Assembly: GCA_023426765.1 (NCBI GenBank)
Contig: JAEZBW010000679.1
Coordinates: forward strand, 1-33,642
Direction: 5' to 3'
Source: Bacillota bacterium
GTDB lineage: Bacteria; Bacillota; Clostridia; DSM-8532
Length of the DNA stretch: 33,642 nucleotides
Part shown: one piece after another, positions 1-8,369 of the stretch
Position numbering within the stretch: position 1 is the stretch's first letter
Layout of the letters: every line of letters starts with the position of its first letter
Translations under genes and position numbers: made by a program
The notes under the pieces: model-generated
The model's input: only the letters and a program-made list of their open reading frames with translations
The model's database searches: none
Told to the model about the DNA's origin: nothing

Positions 1-293
1 GTTCTACCGTCAGGCAGTCGAATAAAAACATCGTATAATACTGTATATAGCTCGGAATCTAGCCCTCTGAGTATTCTGCGGACACGATTTTCGCCAATGC
101 TGCCTTTAATGGATGGCCAAAAGGGTATCAAAAACAGCATAAGGGCAATTGGGCCAAGTAACCAATAAAACTGAACTATTGTCTTTATAAAGCCAGAAAA
201 ATCCCCTGTTGCCAGCGATCCAATCAATAGAAAGGCTACGATTGATAGCAAACCTGAGAACTGCTTAATGAATTTCTTTAAGAAGTATTTCAT
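1..293 (-). CDS. NERD-domain (nuclease-related) protein, N-terminal part only
   Basis: This gene starts with an ATG at 293 (read leftward) behind a clear GGAGGTC ribosome binding site and is still open at base 1, so about 97 residues are visible. The N-terminus MKYFLKKFIKQF is basic. Two hydrophobic segments follow (about residues 13-28 and 45-62). Then comes the stretch GSIGENRVRRILRGL followed by a hydrophobic-acidic YTVLYDVF segment and a predicted loop LPDGR. That pattern (GExxV, then a Leu-rich helix, then a strand ending in a DV/ND motif) is the opening of the NERD domain, a PD-(D/E)xK-related nuclease fold often found in membrane-anchored bacterial proteins. The catalytic strands lie outside the window, so activity cannot be judged. 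Its promoter is a near copy of the ABC operon promoter at 26302-26349. Confidence 0.75.
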   Translation of the reverse strand, partial: MKYFLKKFIKQFSGLLSIVAFLLIGSLATGDFSGFIKTIVQFYWLLGPIALMLFLIPFWPSIKGSIGENRVRRILRGLDSELYTVLYDVFIRLPDGR

Positions 294-616
294 ATGACCT
301 CCGCTTACAATGATATTCAGTTTTTAATAAGAAACATTAGCATGATGGGAGAAGATATAATGTCATTATATCGTTATTGTCACCATATTACAATATAAGT
401 AACTATTAATAGATACTCCGTTTTTTTAGTAAATTGCATGCCCCGTAGGTAAACCACCCTGGGATAAACTGGGGTTACTATATTGCATATAACATAGACA
501 TAAAAGGCATTTCCCTGTGCTATAAATTAAGAGTAAATACATCCTGGGGATTACGAATTATAGCAAGATTAATAATTATACGGAAAAGCCGTTTCCTCAC
601 AGGAATTATCATCTGT
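294..616. other. Intergenic region between the NERD gene and the 617 ORF
   Basis: Besides the NERD promoter (359-406), the region holds an open reading frame that is continuous with the 617 gene back to about 449 but contains no ATG, GTG or TTG start. The part 545-616 would encode a basic stretch followed by a hydrophobic helix (RKSRFLTGIIICLLLIILYS across the join), which looks like genuine coding sequence. A GGGGA at 546-550 lies just upstream of an ATT codon at 557. I see no terminator. Confidence 0.5.
359..406 (-). promoter_or_regulatory. sigma-A-like promoter with conserved operator-like sequence for the NERD gene
   Basis: On the minus strand, TTGTAA (388-393) and TATAAT (365-370) are separated by exactly 17 bp. 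The spacer contains TGGTGACAATA, and short inverted arms TTAC/GTAA and ATTGT/ACAAT surround it. Nearly the same 48 bp, including spacer and flanks, recurs at 26302-26349 in front of the ABC exporter operon. Conservation of the spacer, not only the hexamers, suggests a shared repressor or activator site. The regulator is not identifiable here. Confidence 0.75.
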
Positions 617-1363
617 TTGCTTCTAATAATCCTGTATTCTATAGCTGTCGCTTTTCGTCCATCCCAGGAAGCGAGCAGCAATATAACTCAAACAATTGAG
701 GGTCAATTGAGAAAAGAGAACACAAAGTTTGAAGACATCCTCAATCACATTTTACCCGATTCAACCGTCAGGCAATACGAGCCTTTGGGTCGTTATACTG
801 AACAAGAGTACATGGTTCAGCCTCAGCCGGATGCTGTTAAAAACGGTACAGATATTGCTTTTCAAATTCTTTTTGAGGATTCCGGCTACAGGCGCGTCAT
901 TTACTCGCCGGATTGGAAAGACGCTTATTTCAGAGGGTGGCTGTATTTGCCCAATAAAATCATTCAAGCCAGGCACAGATTGTTTATATATTCCACCGGT
1001 GCCAGCGCTAATTATGATCTTGCCGGAGAGTTAGCTTTTGAGCAGGGTGCTCCTATGGATAACCACAGAAATATCAATTTCCTTGTTTTTGATTTCAAGG
1101 TTCATGGTGTAAAGCGTTTCGGAGATCAGCTGATGCTTGTCGGTGAACCTTCCCGAAGCGGCGTTCAAATTGTTTCCGTTGTTCAGAACCTCATTCTGAA
1201 GCCTGACGAAAAGGAAAAGCATTTACTTGTTCAGCTTGTTACCCCGGGTGGTTATGAGGTGGATTACGATTACACACATGTTATGCAATACGATTACCGG
1301 ATGGAGCAACTCAACCGTTCTGCGCCATCATTACATCATAGTGAACGCGAAATAGTTTCTTGA
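617..1363 (+). CDS. Orphan membrane-anchored or secreted protein, possibly truncated
   Basis: I do not recognise a family. The reading frame gives an N-terminal hydrophobic helix followed by a hydrophilic region of about 230 residues, so the bulk probably lies outside the membrane. The only usable start in frame is the TTG at 617, with a poor, distant AGGA. Yet the frame continues upstream through a basic stretch and the first half of the helix, which suggests that the original start is lost or non-canonical. The C-terminus also looks unnatural: the last 17 codons or so are antisense to the end of the glycosyltransferase gene, a 53-bp convergent overlap. The layout, basic N-terminus plus helix plus large extracellular domain, resembles the front half of an FtsX-like permease, but this is only a guess. 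It may be a remnant left at an island boundary. Confidence 0.45.
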   Translation: MLLIILYSIAVAFRPSQEASSNITQTIEGQLRKENTKFEDILNHILPDSTVRQYEPLGRYTEQEYMVQPQPDAVKNGTDIAFQILFEDSGYRRVIYSPDWKDAYFRGWLYLPNKIIQARHRLFIYSTGASANYDLAGELAFEQGAPMDNHRNINFLVFDFKVHGVKRFGDQLMLVGEPSRSGVQIVSVVQNLILKPDEKEKHLLVQLVTPGGYEVDYDYTHVMQYDYRMEQLNRSAPSLHHSEREIVS

Positions 1364-2210
1364 ACCGGACAGGGTATTTATGCCAGTCCATTAATTTAAG
1401 AAGCTCCTTAAATTGGCAGAATGCCTCTTCCCGTTTTCCAAAATCCCGTATGTTGCCCAACCGATCCAGCAAATATGGACATGCATTTCTTGAAAAGTTC
1501 AAAACCTTATCGTTATAATGAGGGCTCATCTTCGCAATAAACTGTCTCCAGCTGCCCAGTATTTCTAAAAACGCAGCCTGCGAATCGCTGTGCGTCAATG
1601 TACGGTGATGATCCGTTTCATGTCTTTGCCATTGATAAACCACTTCATATAAAACCGCAACCTTAGGCTTACTCAAAAAAACATCAGCCAGGAACAACAT
1701 ATCCTCGCCTTGTGATACCGCCTCAAAAGCTATGTGATGTTCAGACAGAAATTGTCTGCGATACAATCTGTTCCAGATAGAGATGTAGGCAAAAAAACGT
1801 TCAAATCCATCTATGCCTTGTGAAACCGTGCAATGTATTGATACACCGCTGTCATATTGTTCAATAAAATCAGCTATGACGATATCCGCCCGGCTTCTTA
1901 CCATTTTCCTCATCAGCCTGTCAAGTGCATTAAAAGGAAGAATATCATCCGAATCACAGAAAGCGATATACTCCCCTGAAGACTCGGAAATTCCGACATT
2001 GCGCGCCACGCCTGGCCCGCTTTTGGGGATTTCAATATATCTGATTCGAGCATCTGACTTTTGTGCATCGTGAAGGATATCTTTCGCTGCGGATTCCCCG
2101 TCGCACACAAAAATCATTTCAATATCCTGATAGGTCTGATTTTGAATGCTTTCAATACAGGGTGATAAATATTCAATTCTATTGTCTACCGGAACGATTA
2201 CAGAAATCAT
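1311..2210 (-). CDS. Family 2 glycosyltransferase, last gene of the DUF4062 operon
   Basis: The protein has 299 aa, a normal length for a single-domain GT2 enzyme with a GT-A fold. It opens with the typical strand MISVIVPVDNR and the helix CIESIQNQTYQDIE. It carries SGPGVARNVGI around residues 64-74 and the DXD-type metal and sugar-nucleotide motif CDSDD at residues 85-89. It should transfer a sugar from a nucleotide sugar to an unknown acceptor and has no obvious transmembrane segment. Its ATG overlaps the TGA of the 860-aa gene upstream (ATGA at 2207-2210), so the two are translationally coupled. A glycosyltransferase bound this tightly to a STAND NTPase operon is unusual and suggests that it modifies a partner or target of the system. 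The 3' end overlaps the convergent 617 ORF. Confidence 0.9.
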   Translation of the reverse strand: MISVIVPVDNRIEYLSPCIESIQNQTYQDIEMIFVCDGESAAKDILHDAQKSDARIRYIEIPKSGPGVARNVGISESSGEYIAFCDSDDILPFNALDRLMRKMVRSRADIVIADFIEQYDSGVSIHCTVSQGIDGFERFFAYISIWNRLYRRQFLSEHHIAFEAVSQGEDMLFLADVFLSKPKVAVLYEVVYQWQRHETDHHRTLTHSDSQAAFLEILGSWRQFIAKMSPHYNDKVLNFSRNACPYLLDRLGNIRDFGKREEAFCQFKELLKLMDWHKYPVRFKKLFRVHYDVMMAQNG

Positions 2211-4789
2211 GCCTTTTGCATCTCCGTTTTAAGATAAAACGCCGGCCGAACGCCGCCTTTGGCCCCATACTTATTAAACCCCTTACTGTCAATTGCACCA
2301 TGATAATACACCACAGCCGCAAAATGATTGCTTTTTCCATTTGAACGAAGCCACCAAAGGTTGTTTTTTGCCTGCCTGGCCGCGCCTGCGCCATATGCCG
2401 GCACCACAGCCGGAGGAAGCTTCAGGATATCAATATCACTGCACTCTCTGTCAACATCAGCTCCCATCTCTTTGGCTTGCTGAGCATTTAACAAAAATAA
2501 TCTGTCCGTTGTATCCTGTCCGTTATCATTCGCTAAGCAGACAGCCTCTATCAGGGAACGTTCGGCTTTTGTAAAAGCTTCGTAAATGAAATGGTTGTTC
2601 AGCCATTCCCGCAATTCACAATCCTCCCACTCGCAAGGTTTGTTTTCGGAGTGAAAACGTCTGACAGCAAGGGATTTTTTGCTGATATAAAGAGTCCTTC
2701 CCTCTGTACTTTTTACTGAATCCCATTCAATAGGCGTTTTTTCCTTTCCTTTTTCCTGATGCAGCCTTCCAAATGTTCCATTCTCAATTAATTGCTGCAG
2801 AGCCTTTTCCGCTTCTGAAGTTTCTCCATCGGTCAGCCCGCTATCTTGACGCTGCTCAATGGTAAGAACATGCTCAGCTTCGTATAGCTTATCAATGACC
2901 TGGCGGAAAACACTGGTTGTAATTGATTTTCTTTGCGCATAATTCCGGACAAGTGAATCATACAAGCAATCATAGTTCCTTTTGTCTTCATCCTTACTCA
3001 ACAGCGGCCACTTGATTTCAGGACACCATTTCAGGCCCCGGTTGGTGCTGTTAATGATGTTATTAATAGAGTCGATGGTTCTTGTTGCCTGTTCTCTGGC
3101 ATCTGCGTCAGAGAGCTCTGTCCCATAGGATAGTTCTATAATATCATTCAGCTTATAGACGGCACCTTTGTTTATCCGTCTTCCAAATAACTGATGCAGC
3201 GTCAGAAAAACACCGTCATAAATTGCAAGCTCTGGTGAATATTGTGCATAGAATTTTTTTGAGAATATGTATGTTTTCAAGTGTACGCTTGCCTCATTCA
3301 AGTCTCCCATATAATGCTCATTTTCATGGAACATGGTTGGTATAACCGCGTATTGCCTGGTAAATAACCGTACATTCAAGCCCGAGCTGTTCGGACGTGC
3401 AAGGTCAATTAATTCAATATATCTTTTATGCACGGGACCTTCATCTTTTGGCGGGGTATAATTGTACCATAATGTATAATCATACGGTGTAAAGTTGAAA
3501 AATCCATTGATATCTTCATTCTTCTCGTTTATCAAACGCAATGGATAATTGATCAGGAGTTCCATGATTGTGGGTATCTTCTCTCTTGCCATATTCATCA
3601 GTTTGCTGATATTGACATATTGCCTGGTACTGTCGATTGTTTCCAATACGGCTGAAAGTACCCTGGTATAGTCTTCATTTGAGATGGAAGGATAAACACG
3701 TACTTCAAAAGCCGATAGCTTTGATGAAGAAGCTACCATACTCTCCTTCAGCCCCATCAGCATTCCGTGGTATTTTTCCACTGCCTTGTTTTTTTTGTGT
3801 TTTTCCAGAAATTCATGCAGACCCATAATCATGCCCTGCAATACAAATCTGTCATAGCTGCCGCTGGTGTCTCCACTCATTGCCAAAAGCTCGCCGAACG
3901 GCAGATGATTTTCTGGGCTGTAGCTGAAGGGCCACCCTTTAATGCGCTTATTCAGCTCATCAATTCTGCTCCAGAGTATGTTGCATACATCTCTCCTCAT
4001 TCTTGCAAATTCACAAAATTCCATAATTATAGATTCATTATGACTGTTCACAAGCTTTTCTATTTTGCTCCAGAATTTTATGTTCTCTTGCTGGTCTTGC
4101 TTGACATATTCATGAAGATCTTCTGTCATTTTATCACTTGCCTTCTGTTTATGCCTGACAGTTAATTCTTCTATTTTCCGGGTTAAATAGTTTGATGTTT
4201 CCGCGCTTTTCCTGTCTGCCTGGAATTGAATCAATCGTTCAAGATACGCCATAATATGATGATTTTTAGTTTTTAAAAGCTCTGGAACAACCTTTTCTCC
4301 CTTTGGCATCAACTCATTCAAAGCTTCTGCAGGTGAGAATCCGAGAACTGCTTCAGCAGCTTGTTTTGCTTTTACTTCAATTTCATTGCGTGTCCCGAAG
4401 AATACGGCATCTCGTGCCATCAGATAATCAACAAGCTGCTTTTTTGCAGCCTCTACTTCTTCAAAATGTGATTTCATCAATTTAACGTTTGCATTATACT
4501 CTTCGCGCATTTTTTCATATGTCTTCATATGTTCATCAAATTCTTCAGGAGTTGCTTTGTGAGAAATACATTTCCCGAGCGCGGCGGCCGCCCAGCCCGC
4601 AAATGTATTAATGAGTCTTGCCTGATCCTTGTTATATCCCTGGCTTTGCGCTGTTTTTGTGGTTTCAATGGTATACCACAGAATGTTTATTTTTTCTTTA
4701 CCGATTACTGATGGCAATAAAAATTTCTGGATCAATTCTTCCAAAAATGTATCATTAAGATGATCAAGCTGCTTTTTTATTTCATCCAT
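2207..4789 (-). CDS. 860-aa helical protein with HENEH zinc-protease-like motif and C-terminal DUF6273 lectin-like domain
   Basis: Residues 1-280 are strongly helical and charged, with likely coiled coils around 85-130 and 190-250. Residues 480-510 contain MFHENEHYMGDLNEAS: a perfect HExxH (H488, E489, H492) followed by E499, as expected of a minimal zinc metallopeptidase core. This is inference, as HExxH can occur by chance. Residues 685-854 form a DUF6273-type domain, a C-type-lectin or formylglycine-generating-enzyme-like fold, recognised from EWDSV, LREWLNNHF, RLFLLNAQQA, WWLRSNG and the closing GVRPAFYLK. Such domains often recognise ligands and are common targets of diversity-generating retroelements, but none is present here. 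The start is the ATG at 4789 behind TAAGGGAG; it lies 16 nt after the 161-aa gene and overlaps the glycosyltransferase by 4 nt. It could be an effector or a recognition subunit partnered with the STAND protein. Confidence 0.8.
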   Translation of the reverse strand: MDEIKKQLDHLNDTFLEELIQKFLLPSVIGKEKINILWYTIETTKTAQSQGYNKDQARLINTFAGWAAAALGKCISHKATPEEFDEHMKTYEKMREEYNANVKLMKSHFEEVEAAKKQLVDYLMARDAVFFGTRNEIEVKAKQAAEAVLGFSPAEALNELMPKGEKVVPELLKTKNHHIMAYLERLIQFQADRKSAETSNYLTRKIEELTVRHKQKASDKMTEDLHEYVKQDQQENIKFWSKIEKLVNSHNESIIMEFCEFARMRRDVCNILWSRIDELNKRIKGWPFSYSPENHLPFGELLAMSGDTSGSYDRFVLQGMIMGLHEFLEKHKKNKAVEKYHGMLMGLKESMVASSSKLSAFEVRVYPSISNEDYTRVLSAVLETIDSTRQYVNISKLMNMAREKIPTIMELLINYPLRLINEKNEDINGFFNFTPYDYTLWYNYTPPKDEGPVHKRYIELIDLARPNSSGLNVRLFTRQYAVIPTMFHENEHYMGDLNEASVHLKTYIFSKKFYAQYSPELAIYDGVFLTLHQLFGRRINKGAVYKLNDIIELSYGTELSDADAREQATRTIDSINNIINSTNRGLKWCPEIKWPLLSKDEDKRNYDCLYDSLVRNYAQRKSITTSVFRQVIDKLYEAEHVLTIEQRQDSGLTDGETSEAEKALQQLIENGTFGRLHQEKGKEKTPIEWDSVKSTEGRTLYISKKSLAVRRFHSENKPCEWEDCELREWLNNHFIYEAFTKAERSLIEAVCLANDNGQDTTDRLFLLNAQQAKEMGADVDRECSDIDILKLPPAVVPAYGAGAARQAKNNLWWLRSNGKSNHFAAVVYYHGAIDSKGFNKYGAKGGVRPAFYLKTEMQKA

Positions 4790-4805
4790 TACGACAACTC
4801 CCTTA

Positions 4806-5291
4806 TCAATTAAATTTGGGATTTGCTAAAATTGTTTCATACAGGCTGGTAAATTGCACCAGCCGTTTTAAATCGTTGCTGATTGCCAAAAGCAGCACAG
4901 ATACGGCTTGGCGGTCTGCTTTTTCCAATACTGCAGCAAAGCTGTCCAAATCTTCGTCTTCAAGGAAAATGCAGTTCAGCCATTCAATAGGCGGATTTTT
5001 TTGTAAAAAAGCTGATAGTTTTTCTGAGCTGCCTTCATTCAAAAATCCGGACACCTTTTTTAGATCTTCATGTGCATGTTCATAGTCGGCTTCATACTCT
5101 TCGAAGAGGGAGAGAACACTTTTACGCACAATGATTTCAGGCGGTATTTCGAATGTTTTGCTAAACATCTCGGAGTTCACCTCAGCGCACTGTCCAATGA
5201 CGACCCCCTTATAGTTGTTGCGCGCCGGAAGAGGTTCCCCTTCCTCGAGACCGAGTGCTGCCTTGCGTGCACTGATATAACGTTTATTCAT
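4806..5291 (-). CDS. 161-aa orphan protein between the STAND NTPase and the HENEH/DUF6273 protein
   Basis: No family is recognised. The first 50 residues are basic and Pro/Gly-containing (PLPARNNYKGVVIG), and the remainder (about 55-161) is acidic and predicted to be mostly helical, with Leu and Glu rich in a repeat-like pattern. It has no signal peptide, membrane helix or cysteine pattern. The ATG directly abuts the TAA of the DUF4062 gene (TAAATG) and uses a GGGGGA binding site inside the end of that gene, so its translation is coupled to the NTPase. The next gene begins 16 nt downstream. Its position and size suggest an adaptor, inhibitor or linker subunit of the system; this is inferred only from context. 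Confidence 0.8.
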   Translation of the reverse strand: MNKRYISARKAALGLEEGEPLPARNNYKGVVIGQCAEVNSEMFSKTFEIPPEIIVRKSVLSLFEEYEADYEHAHEDLKKVSGFLNEGSSEKLSAFLQKNPPIEWLNCIFLEDEDLDSFAAVLEKADRQAVSVLLLAISNDLKRLVQFTSLYETILANPKFN

Positions 5292-8165
5292 TTATAATTC
5301 CCCCTTTGTAATCAGCAGAAAATTATCTATGTCTTCAATGTGTTTAATACCATGCATTCCAATTAGTACTCTTGACTCCAGCTCTGCAATTTCACTTTCT
5401 TTCTGTCTGCCGGCAATATGATAAAAGTAGGATAGCTTATAAAGTGCCGCACATAGCTCGGTTGGATTTTTATTTCTTCGGCAAAGCGCTGCACGTTTTT
5501 CTGAATATGCAATCGCTTCCTGTGTATTATTGATGTGGTATGATAAATCGGCAAGATTTGCGAGAGCATTATTCTGCCCCAAAAAGCTCTTTAATTTATA
5601 CGCAATATCATACTTTTCCGACAATAACCTTAAAGCATCCTCAACATCACCTTTTTGATAGGCCAGAACTGCCTGATTCCCTATGACGGTTTGCAGTTTA
5701 TCCATATCGCCGATATCAAGGCACAGTTTTCTTTGTTTGAATAGAAGCTGGTTTGCTTCATCATATTTCTTTGCTTTTAACGCAACAAGGAATTGGCCTC
5801 CCAGAGACGATATCAGACCGCCCAAATTATTTGTCTCACGGCATAATTTTTCTTGTTTTATAAACATTTCACCTGCTTTTGCAAAATCCCCTAAATTGCA
5901 GTACGTATTGCCCAAATTACTGAATGCGGCCTGATACCCTTCCGGATGGCTGCATTTTTTGAACTCACGCCTTGCAGTATGAAATATCCTCAAGGCTTTT
6001 TTCATATCCAACTGAAAGTACGCAATTTGACCCAGGCTGGCATCGGTTCTGGCTAACTCAAGAGGTTGGTTTAATGTTTTACATAACAGTCTCTTCTTTT
6101 GAAAGATTTTTTGCGCGTCATGATACGCTCCATCATGCAGGTAGATATTCCCGCGCGATGAATATACCTTTAACCGCTGCAAGTCGGTAATCAACGGCAG
6201 TCCCCGTAATCTGTCAAGAATAGCTGCTGCTTCCTCAGATTCTCCGATTTGCCGGTAAAATTCAGCAATATGATATAAAATTTCGACATCACTGTGAATA
6301 TGTTTTGCTTTTGTTGCCTTTGCAAGCAAAAATTTATCAAAGCTTTTGCATTTTTCAGTTAATATGGCGTAGTAGTTCAAAGTGGCGTTTTTGTTTAGTG
6401 ACCACAGCGTTGAGAATGCTTTCGGCTGGCAGAAATACGTTGCTAAATTTCTGTATTTTTTGGTCTGAACAAGCAGGCCCGGTAATACCGTAAGCTTTCT
6501 GATCTCATCTTCCAAATGGGCAAATGTGTTAACAAGCTTATCCCGATCTGCTTTAAGCGTACCTTTGGTTATATATTTTTCTTCAACAGCCTGCTTGAAC
6601 TGAGCATTCGTCAGATATATGGTGTTCACGCTTTCGAATATGTACGGCTTAATCGCATAATATAAAGGAATCCATTCACCCTGAGTAGTTCCCAATGTCC
6701 TTATCAGTTCAGATTCTTTCAGCCCCCCCGTTGCGGCATACAATAGTCTGAACGTGTTGATGGTCAGTTCTTTTCCGTATTCTTCCTCAACCCGGTTAAA
6801 GACTTTTAAATAGAGCGAAGAAAGTGAGTTTGCTTCCAGGTAATCGTTGAGTTTGTTATGCAGTTCCTCATAATTGTTCCACAAGACCATCTCGGACATC
6901 AGCACTTTTAGAAACAAAGGATTTTTTGTGTGTTTGCTCCTAATGATAGCGCGAATAAAATATTTATCCGGTTTTTTGGAATATTGAGATAGATAATGTT
7001 GAATGAATTCTTGCTGCTCATCCTTTGAAAGCGGCGGCAGGAGAAGCTTTTTGCATTTTCTGTTCAGAATAATATTTTTTGTATGCTCATCTTTACAGGT
7101 CGTAACTATTTTTACATTCCGGGGCAGCTTTTCGGGTATCCATGAGAACCCGTATTTACTGTCATGTGTAATCACTTCAATTCCGTCAATAGCAATAACA
7201 ACAGTATCAAAATATGTGCTTGCAGCGCTTAATGCATTGCTCAGTTCTGCGATTGCTTCATTGACAGATTCAGGCTCATAAACCGATCTTCCCATCCGTG
7301 TGTTTAACTCTCTAATCAAGCGCTTTAGTGTAAAATCCCACTCCTTATCATCCGTCAAAGCCTCGCTGAAACAAAAGAAAGTATAATGGTTCGAAGGCTT
7401 TTGCAAGCGGGTTTGGATATAATCTGCAAGCAAAGCGGTTTTCCCGATGCCTTCACTGCCCTCAATCAAAATAAATCCATTATTTTGATCTGTCAGATTG
7501 TATAGTTTTCTCAGCGCATTTTCCCGACCGATGAAACAAGCAGAATAGTCATATAGATAATCCCGGTGACGAATATATTCCGATTGATATTTGTCCGGCA
7601 CTTCAACGAAAGGATGATTTTTATCGATGATTTTGGTGAACTCACGAATAAAAAACCCAGATATTTCACTCGCCGACTTATATCTGTCCAGCAGAGGGTA
7701 TCCGGATCTCCTGATTTTACTTCTCAGCAGACTTAACCTGGCCGCATTTTGTTTCGTATCCGCCTTTGCTTTGCCACATTCCTTAATTAAGAAAATAGCA
7801 TCGGATCTGCCTTTGTTCAGCGCACCATAAAGCATCTCCGCTTCAGTTATAGAAACTCCCTTGGGAAATTTCCTGTCAGCTTCCACCAGGAATTCTTCAG
7901 GCGGAACCCATCCATACCGATTACCCAATATACCTGCAAAATATGGTCTGCAGCGGTCGATTTCATCAAGGCATATTCTCAATGTTTTTTTGGATTCAGC
8001 ATCTTCTGCGGTAATACCCCAGCGCAAATCAACGCCGACAAATCCGATGCCACGTTTTTTGCAAAACTCTCGCAAGTATGGAAACACAATGCGGTTGAGC
8101 AAATCCCTTTCCTCACCCATGTCCTTGAAGGTTGAGGAAACAAAGAGCCTGATGGTTTCTCTCAT
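5292..8165 (-). CDS. DUF4062 - STAND/NACHT-type NTPase - TPR protein
   Basis: I place the start at the ATG at 8165 (AAGGA upstream; product begins MRETIRLFVSSTFKDM, 957 aa), because the longer frame from 8213 adds 16 residues without a binding site. Residues 4-180 are a DUF4062 domain (RLFVSSTFKDMGEERDLL, VDLRWGITAED, GILGNRYGW), the TIR-like domain also found at the front of eukaryotic TEP1 and NPHP3. Residues 210-450 form a P-loop STAND NTPase with Walker A GSEGIGKT (236-243), Walker B VVIAIDG (D327) and a later NPLFLKVL motif. From about 640 to 940 there are tandem TPR-like repeats (for example SNLGNTYCNLGDFAKAGEMF) of about 40 residues. The architecture is that of an NTP-switched sensor: the TPRs bind a signal, the ATPase oligomerises, and the N-terminal domain or downstream partners act. 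It is the first gene of a four-gene coupled operon. Confidence 0.92.
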   Translation of the reverse strand: MRETIRLFVSSTFKDMGEERDLLNRIVFPYLREFCKKRGIGFVGVDLRWGITAEDAESKKTLRICLDEIDRCRPYFAGILGNRYGWVPPEEFLVEADRKFPKGVSITEAEMLYGALNKGRSDAIFLIKECGKAKADTKQNAARLSLLRSKIRRSGYPLLDRYKSASEISGFFIREFTKIIDKNHPFVEVPDKYQSEYIRHRDYLYDYSACFIGRENALRKLYNLTDQNNGFILIEGSEGIGKTALLADYIQTRLQKPSNHYTFFCFSEALTDDKEWDFTLKRLIRELNTRMGRSVYEPESVNEAIAELSNALSAASTYFDTVVIAIDGIEVITHDSKYGFSWIPEKLPRNVKIVTTCKDEHTKNIILNRKCKKLLLPPLSKDEQQEFIQHYLSQYSKKPDKYFIRAIIRSKHTKNPLFLKVLMSEMVLWNNYEELHNKLNDYLEANSLSSLYLKVFNRVEEEYGKELTINTFRLLYAATGGLKESELIRTLGTTQGEWIPLYYAIKPYIFESVNTIYLTNAQFKQAVEEKYITKGTLKADRDKLVNTFAHLEDEIRKLTVLPGLLVQTKKYRNLATYFCQPKAFSTLWSLNKNATLNYYAILTEKCKSFDKFLLAKATKAKHIHSDVEILYHIAEFYRQIGESEEAAAILDRLRGLPLITDLQRLKVYSSRGNIYLHDGAYHDAQKIFQKKRLLCKTLNQPLELARTDASLGQIAYFQLDMKKALRIFHTARREFKKCSHPEGYQAAFSNLGNTYCNLGDFAKAGEMFIKQEKLCRETNNLGGLISSLGGQFLVALKAKKYDEANQLLFKQRKLCLDIGDMDKLQTVIGNQAVLAYQKGDVEDALRLLSEKYDIAYKLKSFLGQNNALANLADLSYHINNTQEAIAYSEKRAALCRRNKNPTELCAALYKLSYFYHIAGRQKESEIAELESRVLIGMHGIKHIEDIDNFLLITKGEL

Positions 8166-8216
8166 CGTTACTGCTTCCTTATATGAAGATATAAGAATGA
8201 AGCCGGCATACACTTA

Positions 8217-8245
8217 ATTATGACACATTCTATTGTCATCTTCAA
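8217..8245 (-). promoter_or_regulatory. Promoter of the DUF4062 operon
   Basis: On the minus strand, TTGAAG (8240-8245) and CATAAT (8217-8222) are spaced by 17 bp, about 50 bp before the ATG at 8165. The spacer contains TGACAATAG, nine bases that also sit in the spacers of the NERD and ABC promoters (one mismatch in the NERD copy), though at a different distance from the -10. Confidence 0.55.
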
Positions 8246-8369
8246 TATAATACAGCAATCATTTCTATTCGAGCCAGTTTAACACAAAAGCCCGGTTTTC
8301 GTGTCCGATTTTAGCTTGAGAATGAGTTCTGAGAAAGCGTTCCTCAATTCAGTATAGTTATTTTCTATC

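Noticed and set aside
2207..4789. A diversity-generating retroelement around the DUF6273 gene
   Set aside because: There is no reverse transcriptase, template repeat or accessory gene in the window; it is kept only as a question for the rest of the genome.
8217..8245. The DUF4062 promoter as a third full copy of the NERD/ABC promoter
   Set aside because: Only the nine-base TGACAATAG is shared and its distance to the -10 differs, so it is not counted as the same element.
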